Shown here: positions 16,764 through 24,704 of the stretch, piece after piece
Layout: each line of letters begins with the position of its first letter
Position numbering within the stretch: position 1 is the stretch's first letter
From: Leucobacter sp. OLIS6
GTDB lineage: Bacteria > Actinomycetota > Actinomycetes > Actinomycetales > Microbacteriaceae
Length of the DNA: 64,000 nt
NCBI RefSeq assembly: GCF_002752355.1
Contig: NZ_MRAV01000014.1
Location: forward strand, 124,001-188,000
Reading direction: 5' to 3'
Notes under the pieces: model-generated
What the model saw: the letters and a program-made list of their open reading frames with translations, nothing else
Told to the model about the DNA's origin: nothing
Database searches by the model: none
Program-made: the position numbers and the translations under genes

Positions 16764-18050
16764 TCAGCGTTTGCGGGGCTCGTCGCCGAGGGGCTCGATC
16801 ACGTCGGTGACCTGCTCGGAGGCGTTCTCGTCGGGTGCTGCGGATCCGCGGTCGGCGCCCTCCGATGGCTCGGCGTGGTCGCGCTCGGACGGGTCCTGCG
16901 CGTCGGCGCGCGATTCCTCGGTGGGGTCGACCGGTGTTCCGGGTTCGGGATCGTTCTCGGTGCCGGGTTCGGTCGGGTGCTCGTCGAGCGGCTCGATGAA
17001 GTCGGTGTCGGCGTGGAACATGCGGTCTTCGTCGAGGGCTTCGAATGCGGCGGTCTCGGAGAGCCCGTCGGGGGCTTCCGGGGTTTCTTCGAGGAGCTGT
17101 GCGACTTCGGCGGTGCCGAGTCCGGTGCGGATGGGGACGGGTGAGGTCAGCCTGGTGAGCCGGTCGACCATTCGGTCGAGCATAGCGACGGCGTCGCTGA
17201 CGATCTCCTGGTCGTGCGCTTCGACGCCGTGCATGAGCCATTCGGCGACTTCGAGTTCTCGGTAGAGCTTGGCGCGTGCGCGGATCCAGCCGACGTGACC
17301 GGTGTCGCTGATCGCGGCGTATCTGGCGAGGACGGATTCGAAGACGTCGTCGCCGGCGGCGAGGAGCCAGGCGAGGTCTGCTGCCGGGTCGCCGACGGCG
17401 AATTCGGACCAGTCGAGTACGCCGGTGATCCGGTCGTCGGCGACGAGGATGGCTTCTGCGGTGAAGGCGCCGTGCACCGGCGCGGGCGCGAAGTCCCAGA
17501 GCGCGGTGGATTCGAGGGCTTCCATCCAGCGGTGGTGCACGGTCTCGGGCAGGAGTCGGGTGCGCTGGGCGCGGTCGACGAGCCGGGCGACCTGGGCGCG
17601 GACTTCGACGGCGTCCCGGACGGGGAGGCCTCCCTGTTGGACGAGCGCGGTCGGGAGCGCGTGGATCGCCGCGATGGTTTCGGCGATGGATTGCAGGAGG
17701 AGGGCGTCCGAGTCGAGGTCCTCGACTTCGATGCGGGCTCCGTCGAGCAGCGTGGTGACGACCGCGCGGGAGTCTCCGGCGCGGGTCAGCCCGAGCGTCT
17801 CGGGGACGGCGAAGGGCAGCGCGGCGCGCGCGCCTTCGGCGAGCGCGGCGAGGCTGAGCAGCTCTGCGGATTGGGCGACCTCCGCTGCGGGGGTGCGCGG
17901 CACGCGGACGAGCAGGTCGCGGCCGTCGCCGACGATCCTGGCCGACACGAACTCCCCGCTGCGGTCCTCGTTCAGGTCCAGTGCCGAGACGGTGAGTCCG
18001 GGCACCGCTGAGGTCGCGAGCGCGGCTAGGGTGAATGGGGAGCTGGCCAT
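16764..18050 (-). CDS. Phosphotransferase-fold protein with degenerate active site
   Basis: 428 residues with an aminoglycoside/macrolide phosphotransferase (APH) fold in the first ~300. The C-lobe is recognisable: PVHGAFTAEAILV, then TGVLDWSEFAVGDPAADLAW. In active APH enzymes the first block is HGDxxxxN; here the catalytic Asp and the Mg-binding Asn are both Ala, while the later Asp of LDW is kept. It is therefore probably a non-catalytic pseudokinase. The last ~110 residues are an acidic, Pro/Glu/Asp-rich disordered tail. A TACGCT -10 box ends six bases before the ATG. It is divergent from nudC. Confidence 0.8.
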   Translation of the reverse strand: MASSPFTLAALATSAVPGLTVSALDLNEDRSGEFVSARIVGDGRDLLVRVPRTPAAEVAQSAELLSLAALAEGARAALPFAVPETLGLTRAGDSRAVVTTLLDGARIEVEDLDSDALLLQSIAETIAAIHALPTALVQQGGLPVRDAVEVRAQVARLVDRAQRTRLLPETVHHRWMEALESTALWDFAPAPVHGAFTAEAILVADDRITGVLDWSEFAVGDPAADLAWLLAAGDDVFESVLARYAAISDTGHVGWIRARAKLYRELEVAEWLMHGVEAHDQEIVSDAVAMLDRMVDRLTRLTSPVPIRTGLGTAEVAQLLEETPEAPDGLSETAAFEALDEDRMFHADTDFIEPLDEHPTEPGTENDPEPGTPVDPTEESRADAQDPSERDHAEPSEGADRGSAAPDENASEQVTDVIEPLGDEPRKR

Positions 18051-18056
18051 GCACTC

Positions 18057-18062
18057 AGCGTA
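18057..18062 (-). promoter_or_regulatory. -10 box (TACGCT) of the kinase-fold gene, leaderless type
   Basis: On the minus strand TACGCT is followed by six bases and the ATG. Confidence 0.55.
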
Positions 18063-18134
18063 GGCAGGCGGCGCATTTCGTGCCGTACGCCACGCGCATC
18101 TGCGGGGAGCTCACGGGGAAGAAAGGACGATCGG

Positions 18135-19040
18135 ATGACCGCGACTCCGTTGCCGCCGCTCTCGAGCGGGACGCTCGACCGGGATGCTGCGACCCGCACT
18201 GATTCCGGGCTGCTCGCCGCGGCCTGGTCCGACCCCGCGGCACGCCTGCTCGTGCTGCACGGTTCCCGAGTACCCGTGCTCGATGCTGCGGCGGCCGGTG
18301 GGGCTCGGCTCGCGCTGTCTCCGGTCCGGGGTGCGTGCGGGGACGAGCACGCGTTTCTCGGTCGCATCGATGGTGCGCCGGTGTTCGTCGAGTTCGGCGC
18401 TGCCGAAAGTGAAGACGAGCGGGGAGCAGGCGCATCCGTCGCGTGGGTGAACCCGCTCGAGCTGGACGGCCTGCGCAGCGACGGCGAGCGGGAACTCATG
18501 ACCGCCGGGCTCGCGCTGGCCGCGTGGCATCGATCCGCGGGCTTCTCGCCCGCGGACGGCCGGCCCACGCACCCGAGCTGGGGCGGATGGTCTCGAACCG
18601 ATCCCGACGGAGCGCTGCTGTTCCCGCGCACCGACCCCGCGGTGATCGTGCTCGTCGAGCACGAGGGACGTGCCCTGCTCGGCTCGAACGCACTGTGGGA
18701 GACCGGGAGGTTCTCCCTGCTCGCCGGCTTCGTCGATGCGGGCGAGTCCGCTGAACAGGCCGTGGTGCGCGAGATCCGCGAGGAGGCCGGTGTTTCGGTC
18801 GACCGGGTCCGGTACATCGCCTCGCAGCCGTGGCCGTTCCCGCGCTCGCTGATGCTCGGTTTCCACGCGAGCCTGCAGTCCGGTTTCGATCCGGAGGCCC
18901 TGGCCCCCGATCCGGAGGAGATCTCGGAGCTGCGCTGGTTCACCCGCGATGAACTGCGGACCCCTCCTCCTGGCGTCCGGCTTCCCGGCCCGCTCTCGAT
19001 CGCCCGTTGGCTGATCGACCGCTGGGTGGACGAGGCATGA
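18135..19040 (+). CDS. nudC: NAD(+) diphosphatase NudC-type Nudix hydrolase lacking the zinc ribbon
   Basis: Hydrolyses NAD(H), and in E. coli removes NAD caps from RNA. The Nudix box is intact (GFVDAGESAEQAVV followed by REIREEAG), FPRTDPAVI precedes it, and the NudC signature SQPWPFPRSLM follows at about residue 237. The segment that normally carries two CxxC zinc ligands reads HRSAGFSPADGRPTH and then GGWSRTDPDG, with no cysteine. The structural zinc must therefore be absent. The ATG has GAAAGGA about 8 bases upstream. Its last codons overlap the uvrD2 start (ATGA). 301 residues is normal for the family. Confidence 0.9.
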   Translation: MTATPLPPLSSGTLDRDAATRTDSGLLAAAWSDPAARLLVLHGSRVPVLDAAAAGGARLALSPVRGACGDEHAFLGRIDGAPVFVEFGAAESEDERGAGASVAWVNPLELDGLRSDGERELMTAGLALAAWHRSAGFSPADGRPTHPSWGGWSRTDPDGALLFPRTDPAVIVLVEHEGRALLGSNALWETGRFSLLAGFVDAGESAEQAVVREIREEAGVSVDRVRYIASQPWPFPRSLMLGFHASLQSGFDPEALAPDPEEISELRWFTRDELRTPPPGVRLPGPLSIARWLIDRWVDEA

Positions 19041-20725
19041 TCCGAGAGGACCCGCTGGCCGGGCTCGATCCCGAGCAGCGCGAGGTCGCGGAGTGCCTCA
19101 GGGGACCCGTCGCGGTGCGCGCGGGAGCCGGTACTGGGAAGACCCGGACCATCACCCACCGGATCGCTCACGGAGTCCAGTCCGGCGCCTACGCGCCGGA
19201 CCGGGTGCTCGCCGTGACCTTCACACGGAAGGCCGCGGGGGAGCTGCAGTCCCGGCTCAGAGCGCTCGGTGCTGAGGGGGTGCGCGCACAGACGTTCCAC
19301 GGGGCGGCGCTCGCACAGCTGGGGCACTTCTGGCCGCAGCTCGTCGGAGGGACGGCACCCCAGGTGCTGCCGGGCAAGGTCGCCGCGGTGTCGCAGGCGG
19401 TCGAAGCGATGGGTCTCCGTCTGCCGTCGGAGGCGCTGCGCGACATCGCTTCCGAGATCGAGTGGCGCAAGGTCTCGATGCTGAGCCTCGAACGATACGC
19501 CGCCAGGATCGACGAGCGCCCCGTGCCGCAGGGAATCAGCGCGGAGCAGCTGATCCAGGTGCACGAGTCCTACACGGAACTGCTGGAGGCCCGGCGTCAG
19601 ATCGACTTCGAGGACGTGCTCGTGCTGCTCACCGGAATGCTCGAGACCGAGCCGCGCGCCGCTGTGCACGTGCGCGAACGGTACCGATTCTTCACCGTCG
19701 ACGAGTACCAGGACGTTTCGCCGCTGCAGCACGCGCTGCTGAAGGTCTGGCTCGGCGATCGGACCGACGTCTGCGTGGTCGGAGACGCGAGCCAGACCAT
19801 CTACGGCTTCGCCGGGGCCTCGAGTACGCCGCTGCTGCGTTTCGGCGCCGAGTATCCGGGGGCCAGAGAGTTCCGGCTCGAACGCAACTACCGGTCGACT
19901 CCGCCGATCGTGCAGACGGCGAACCGACTGATGCGGGATCGGCCCGGGGCGCTCACGCTGCGCGCGATGCGGCCGGAGGTCGAGAGCGACGCGCTGCCCC
20001 GGGTCGAGTGGTTCGCGTCCGAGCACGACGAGGCGGCTGCCGTCGCCGCCTCGATCAGAGCGAGCATCGACTCGGGCACCCCGGCGTCCGAGATCGCGGT
20101 GCTCTCTCGCACGAACGCGCAGTCGGCCCGCGTGGAGACGGAGCTGGCGCACCAGGGCGTGGGCAGTCGCGTGCACGGCGGTCAGCGCTTCTTCGATCGC
20201 GCGGACGTGCGGCAGGCGGTGCTGCTCATGCGCGGTCAGGCGAAGGTCGCCGATCCGCGCCCGCTGTTCCAGGTGGTCAGCGATGTGCTGCGCTCGGTCG
20301 GATGGACGTCGCAGGAGCCGGAGGGCGCGGCCCAGCGCGAACGCTGGGAAGCGCTCGGCGCGATCCTCTCGCTCGTCGACGAGATGCCGGCGGGAACCAC
20401 CATGGAGGCGTTCAGCGAGGAGCTGCTGGCTCGGCAGAAGGCTCATCATGAGCCCACGCTCGAAGCTGTGACTCTCAGCGCGATCCACGCCGCGAAGGGC
20501 CTCGAGTGGTCCCTGGTCCATGTGGTCGGTCTGAGCGAGGGGTTGCTGCCGATCGCGCACGCCGTCGACGAGGACGACATCGATGAGGAGCGGCGCCTCT
20601 GCTACGTCGCCTTCACGCGAGCGCGAGACGAGCTCCGCCTGTCGGGCTCCGCTGCGGGAGCCCGGGCAGCGCGGATGCCGTCCCGGTTCCTCGCCGAAGC
20701 CGGGATCACGCTGACCGAGCATTGA
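19037..20725 (+). CDS. uvrD2: UvrD2-like superfamily I DNA helicase
   Basis: A 562-residue 3'-5' helicase translationally coupled to nudC by an ATGA overlap. Motifs: RAGAGTGKT, TFTRKAAGEL, FTVDEYQD, GDASQTIYGFAG, ERNYRST, IHAAKGLEW and YVAFTRARDEL. Position after nudC and downstream of the AdnAB pair is the mycobacterial UvrD2 neighbourhood. Mycobacterial UvrD2 carries an HRDC domain and a tetracysteine domain at its C-terminus; this protein stops about 20 residues after the PSRF segment and has neither. It should act in DNA repair or replication restart. Its 3' end overlaps the convergent gene by 20 bases. Confidence 0.88.
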   Translation: MIREDPLAGLDPEQREVAECLRGPVAVRAGAGTGKTRTITHRIAHGVQSGAYAPDRVLAVTFTRKAAGELQSRLRALGAEGVRAQTFHGAALAQLGHFWPQLVGGTAPQVLPGKVAAVSQAVEAMGLRLPSEALRDIASEIEWRKVSMLSLERYAARIDERPVPQGISAEQLIQVHESYTELLEARRQIDFEDVLVLLTGMLETEPRAAVHVRERYRFFTVDEYQDVSPLQHALLKVWLGDRTDVCVVGDASQTIYGFAGASSTPLLRFGAEYPGAREFRLERNYRSTPPIVQTANRLMRDRPGALTLRAMRPEVESDALPRVEWFASEHDEAAAVAASIRASIDSGTPASEIAVLSRTNAQSARVETELAHQGVGSRVHGGQRFFDRADVRQAVLLMRGQAKVADPRPLFQVVSDVLRSVGWTSQEPEGAAQRERWEALGAILSLVDEMPAGTTMEAFSEELLARQKAHHEPTLEAVTLSAIHAAKGLEWSLVHVVGLSEGLLPIAHAVDEDDIDEERRLCYVAFTRARDELRLSGSAAGARAARMPSRFLAEAGITLTEH

Positions 20726-21704
20726 GCTCCGTCCCGGTCGCTGCGGACCCGCGACGCTGAGCGCTCCCGCGCTGCGCGTCCAGGACGTTCCTGCCCAGCT
20801 CGCGGGCCTCGAAGGAATGGCAGTCGCACGACGGGTGCGGGTGAGCGGGTCGCGGGGCCGGGATCTCGAGAACCGCGCCGCGTCGGCAGGGCAGCCGGAG
20901 CCCCTGGGCCGCTCCCGGGACCGGGGAGACTTCTCGTCGCGCGTCCGCGATGGCCCGGATCACCAGTGCGGCGGCGAGTTCGCTCGTCTCGGCCGTCTCG
21001 CTCGCCGGAACGGTCTCCCGAAGTTGGATCGCGAGATCGACCTGATCCGGATCCCGGTCCCGATCGTGCAGCGCGAGGCAGGTGATGCAGGGCGATCCGT
21101 TCCCCGCGATCATCGGGCTGATCTCGACGCTCCGGTCCGAGAAGCGCACCGCCAGGTGCGGGGTGCCCGCGGCGAGTGCGTGCTGCGAACCGGCGACCGG
21201 CCAGCCGAAGCGCGAGAGGAAGACGACGAGGTCGGCCGGGGCCGCCGGTCCACGCGCCGAGCGCTGTGGGAGCACACGGCATCCGGACCGCTCAAGCATG
21301 GACCGGAGCGCGGCCGCGGGAAGTCCGTCGCCGATGAGTCTGACGCGCCTGGCGTTGAGCGGCATCCCGAACGGAAGGGGGACGGCGGTGCCCGGACGCG
21401 TTCGAGGCGAGGCGGGTACCAGGGCCTCCTCGAGTTCGGAGAGCAGTGCGGGGATCTGCTGCGTCGGAACCCCGCATCGCTGCGCCAGCTGAGCGAGCCG
21501 TGAGAACGGTACGGGCGCGCGGAGCGCGGCGATGAACCGTTCGACCCCGGCACCGAGGCCGTCGATGCGTGCAACCGGAGTGTCGAAGCCCAGGCGGAGT
21601 GCTCCGCGCCGGTCGAAGCCGAGCGGCAGATCTGGGTCGAGCCGCACTTCGGCTGCGGGCTCGGTTTCGGGCAGGGAAGGAGGGGCGAATGCGGTGGAAT
21701 GCAT
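20706..21704 (-). CDS. TOMM-precursor leader-binding / ThiF-like protein
   Basis: A 332-residue protein resembling the actinobacterial family annotated as TOMM precursor leader peptide-binding protein, related to the ThiF-like half of azoline cyclodehydratases. An N-terminal winged-helix-like region (VPFSRLAQLAQRCGVPTQQI) is followed by a Rossmann-like part (RRVRLIGDGLPAAALRSML). A conserved GSPCITCLALHDRDRD segment and a terminal PHPSCDCHSF supply CxxC and CxC pairs that could bind zinc. No azoline synthase, dehydrogenase or precursor peptide is visible nearby. It follows the DUF2342 metalloprotease gene on the same strand after 141 bases. The ATG at 21704 is my choice; the frame is open upstream to 21833. 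Confidence 0.65.
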   Translation of the reverse strand: MHSTAFAPPSLPETEPAAEVRLDPDLPLGFDRRGALRLGFDTPVARIDGLGAGVERFIAALRAPVPFSRLAQLAQRCGVPTQQIPALLSELEEALVPASPRTRPGTAVPLPFGMPLNARRVRLIGDGLPAAALRSMLERSGCRVLPQRSARGPAAPADLVVFLSRFGWPVAGSQHALAAGTPHLAVRFSDRSVEISPMIAGNGSPCITCLALHDRDRDPDQVDLAIQLRETVPASETAETSELAAALVIRAIADARREVSPVPGAAQGLRLPCRRGAVLEIPAPRPAHPHPSCDCHSFEARELGRNVLDAQRGSAQRRGSAATGTELNARSA

Positions 21705-21845
21705 GCGGACCAGTGTGCGATCCGGGAGCGTGAGCTGCTCCGCTATCCACAGGAGTGCGAGCGCGGACGGCCGATCGCTGCTGAGTCCGACCGGTGTGCG
21801 GGGCGAAGTCCGACGACTTCGACCCCGCCGCACCGGCCACGGGAA

Positions 21846-23300
21846 TCAGACGACGGGGGGCCGGGGCTCCTCACCGGGGTTCGCATCACCGTCGGAGTCG
21901 TTCGCGGGCGAGGCGGGGCCGTCGAGGCCCTCGAGCCCGCCGGCCAGCAGCTTCTGCAGTTCGCGATCGAACTCGTCGGCTTCCGGTTCCGGGTCGCCGG
22001 CCAGACCGATCCGCTCGAGCAGGCGAGCAGGATGGTCGAGCTCCTCGGCGGTCGGCAGCAGATCGGGGTGCGCCCAGAGACCGTCGCGCGCGGAGATCCC
22101 GCCGCGTTCGGCGACGAGACGCCACACGGCCGCGGCCTCGCGCATGCGCCGGGGACGCAGCTCGAGCCCGACCAGCGTGCCGAACGCGTGCTCCGCGGGG
22201 CCTCCGGTCGCCCTGCGGCGTCGGACCATCTCCGCGATGGCGTCGGCGCCGGGCAAGCGGGACACGGCATCGGCCGTGACCGCGTCCACCCATCCTTCGA
22301 TGAGAGCGAGCGTGTTCTCGAGGCGTGCGTGCGCGGCCTCCTGCTCGGCCGTCTTCGGCGGGATGAGCGCGCCGCCGGCGAGCATCTCCTGAACCTGTTC
22401 GGGGCGTTCGATATCGAGCTCCGAGGCCAGTTCCTCGATGCGTTCGGTATCGATCCGGATTCCTCGCGCGTAGTCCGTGATGGCGCTCAGCAGGTGCTGC
22501 CGCAGCCAGCGCGCGTGGCGGAACAGGCGCGCGTGCGCGAGCTCGCGCACCGCGAGGTAGAGCGTGACCGCCTCCGCGTCCTGATCGAGCCCTTCGGCGA
22601 ACGCCGCGACTCCGCTGGGGAGGAGGGCTCCGCCCTCCCTGCCGGGGCCGGTGAGCAGCGGGATGCCGATATCGCCGCCCGCGCTGATCTCGCGCGAGAG
22701 CTTGCCCACCACGGTGCCGAGCTGTGTGGCGAACAGCGCGCCTCCGACGCTGCGCAGCATAGGCCCGGCGCCGGCGAGCGACTCGCCGAGCTCGTCGGGG
22801 AGCTGAGAGGTGAGGGCGTCCATGAGGGCGCGAGTGATGGATTCGGCGACCGGCTCCGCGAATCCGACCCAGGTGTCGATGGTGGCCTGGACCCATTCGA
22901 TACGGGTGATCGCCCGCGGCGCGTCCGGCGCCGCACCCACCTCGGTCACCTCGTCCAGCCAGAGGCCGGCGACGGGGAACGCCCGCTCCACCTGCGCGCG
23001 GTCGCCGCCCTCACCGCCCTCCGCTGCGACGTCGATCGCAGTGCGGCGCGTGACCGACCAGTCGATCCCGTCGGAGGGCTGACGCATCGCGTTCTGCAGC
23101 GTGTTCATGAGCCCTTGCAGAGCCTGCTGGTCGATGGGAAGCCCCGCGGCCGAAGCGAAGGCGGAAGGATCGATCCCGCCCGCCGGACCGTTCCCCGAGA
23201 GGAACTCGCGCAGCATGCGCTGCAGATCGTTCTGATCGTCAGGGGTGTTCTGCTCGTCTTCGGGCCCGCGGCCCTCGCCATCGTGCGAATCGGTGCTCAT
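21846..23300 (-). CDS. DUF2342 zinc-dependent metalloprotease family protein
   Basis: 484 residues belonging to the actinobacterial family variously called zinc-dependent metalloprotease or coenzyme F420 biosynthesis-associated protein. The conserved block LAVRELAHARLFRHARWLRQ is at the centre; a helical, Glu/His-rich domain follows. Activity is only inferred from family naming. AGGAGGT lies 8 bases before the ATG at 23300, which decides that start over 23324. It is divergent from the membrane protease gene; in mycobacteria these two also adjoin, which suggests a shared job at the envelope. Confidence 0.82.
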   Translation of the reverse strand: MSTDSHDGEGRGPEDEQNTPDDQNDLQRMLREFLSGNGPAGGIDPSAFASAAGLPIDQQALQGLMNTLQNAMRQPSDGIDWSVTRRTAIDVAAEGGEGGDRAQVERAFPVAGLWLDEVTEVGAAPDAPRAITRIEWVQATIDTWVGFAEPVAESITRALMDALTSQLPDELGESLAGAGPMLRSVGGALFATQLGTVVGKLSREISAGGDIGIPLLTGPGREGGALLPSGVAAFAEGLDQDAEAVTLYLAVRELAHARLFRHARWLRQHLLSAITDYARGIRIDTERIEELASELDIERPEQVQEMLAGGALIPPKTAEQEAAHARLENTLALIEGWVDAVTADAVSRLPGADAIAEMVRRRRATGGPAEHAFGTLVGLELRPRRMREAAAVWRLVAERGGISARDGLWAHPDLLPTAEELDHPARLLERIGLAGDPEPEADEFDRELQKLLAGGLEGLDGPASPANDSDGDANPGEEPRPPVV

Positions 23301-23460
23301 GTGCCGACCTCCTGGTGTTACCACAACGGTAGGGCAAGGCCGCCGGGATCGTCCGGGGAATCCGCGGTTTTCCCCGGGATTCCTTTGCGCCCACCGCGAA
23401 CGTTCCCGGCGCTCGGATCATGATCGGCCGATGCTCAGTCCGCGCATGGGCTCGACGGGC

Positions 23461-23466
23461 TACTCT
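23461..23466 (+). promoter_or_regulatory. -10 box (TACTCT), leaderless type
   Basis: TACTCT ends six bases before the GTG I take as the start of the PDZ/Lon-type protease gene. Confidence 0.5.
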
Positions 23467-23472
23467 GGCGCA

Positions 23473-24636
23473 GTGCCCGCAGAATCCCCATCCCACGCCG
23501 CAGAGCGAGCAGGCGCCCGCGCCGGATCGTTCGCGTTCCATGACACCGATCTGCGCGGTCCCGAGGGCGGACGCAGCGGGCGCGCGCTCTTCTACGCCGT
23601 CGCGGCCGCGGTGGTCCTCGTCCTCCTCGCCTCGGTGATCCCGTCGCCCTATGCGATCGAGCGTCCGGGGCCCGTCGTCGACACGCTCGGTACCGTCGAG
23701 GGCGGGGGCAAGGGGACGCCGCTGCTCACGATCTCGGGGGAGAAGACCTACCCGACCTCCGGGACGCTCAACCTGTTGACGGTGACCTTGGTCGGCACGC
23801 CGCAGAAGCCGAACTCCTGGCTCTCCCTGCTGCCGGCGCTGCTCGATCCGAATCAGGAGCTGGTGCCCCTGGAACAGATCTATCCGAAGGGCACCACCGC
23901 GGAACAGCGGGACGAGGCCAACGCCGCCCTGATGACCTCATCGCAGGATCTGGCCACGGTGGCGGCGCTGAACGCGCTCGGACGGGAGGTGCCCGCCGAA
24001 CTCGTGGTCGGTCGGGTGGTCGACGGAGGGCCGTCCGAGGGGATTCTCAAGGACGGAGATGTGATCCGTTCGATCGACGGGCGATCGGTGACGAGCCTCA
24101 CCGAGCTCCGGAGCGGGCTGCAGCGGGCCGACGGCTCGGTCGCGCTCGTGATTGATCGGGATGGGACATCGAAGACGGTGCGCGTGACACCGCGTGAGAT
24201 GGACTCGGGATCCTCGCCGCAGCTCGGGATCCTGGCCGGATCCCGGTTCGACATCCCGGTGAAGGTCCGGGTCGAGGTCGAGGGGATCGGCGGGCCGAGC
24301 GCCGGTACGATCTTCGCTCTCGCGATCTACGACAAGCTGACGCCCGGCGACCTGACCGGGGGACTGCGGGTGAGCGGGACCGGAACCATCGACGAGTCGG
24401 GCACAGTCGGAGCGATCGGCGGGCTGCCGCAGAAGCTCGCGGGCGCTGAGCGCGCGGGGACCGACCTGTTCTTCTTCCCCGTCGCGAACTGCGCCGATCT
24501 GCCGAACTCGCTTCCGAAGAACCTGCGAGTGGTTCCGGTCTCGACCTTCACGGAGGCGCTCGAGGCCGTGCAGGCCGCCGCCGCGGGCAAGCCAACCCCG
24601 ACCGTATCGGAGCGCTGCGCGGTATCCGGAGGCTGA
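23473..24636 (+). CDS. Membrane PDZ / Lon-type (S16) serine protease
   Basis: 387 residues. One transmembrane helix (VAAAVVLVLLASVI, about residues 45-60) places the rest outside the cell. A PDZ domain follows (VVDGGPSEGILKDGD and IRSIDGRSVTS), then a Lon proteolytic domain with the catalytic Ser in GGPSAGTIFAL and the Lys in GGLPQKLAGA, giving the Ser-Lys dyad of family S16. It probably degrades or trims envelope proteins. The start is the GTG at 23473, supported by the leaderless -10 box. It lies between the divergent DUF2342 gene and the UPF0182 gene, as in mycobacteria. Confidence 0.9.
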   Translation: MPAESPSHAAERAGARAGSFAFHDTDLRGPEGGRSGRALFYAVAAAVVLVLLASVIPSPYAIERPGPVVDTLGTVEGGGKGTPLLTISGEKTYPTSGTLNLLTVTLVGTPQKPNSWLSLLPALLDPNQELVPLEQIYPKGTTAEQRDEANAALMTSSQDLATVAALNALGREVPAELVVGRVVDGGPSEGILKDGDVIRSIDGRSVTSLTELRSGLQRADGSVALVIDRDGTSKTVRVTPREMDSGSSPQLGILAGSRFDIPVKVRVEVEGIGGPSAGTIFALAIYDKLTPGDLTGGLRVSGTGTIDESGTVGAIGGLPQKLAGAERAGTDLFFFPVANCADLPNSLPKNLRVVPVSTFTEALEAVQAAAAGKPTPTVSERCAVSGG

Positions 24637-24653
24637 GTGTCAGGGGCGACCGG

Positions 24654-24659
24654 TAGGCT
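24654..24659 (+). promoter_or_regulatory. -10 box (TAGGCT) upstream of the UPF0182 gene
   Basis: TAGGCT is 45 bases before the GTG. In contrast to its neighbours this transcript would have a leader of ~38 bases, with GGAAG seven bases before the start. Confidence 0.45.
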
Positions 24660-24704
24660 GTCCGGAATTCAAGCATCTGCCCGATTTCGACCGGAAGATC
24701 ACAC

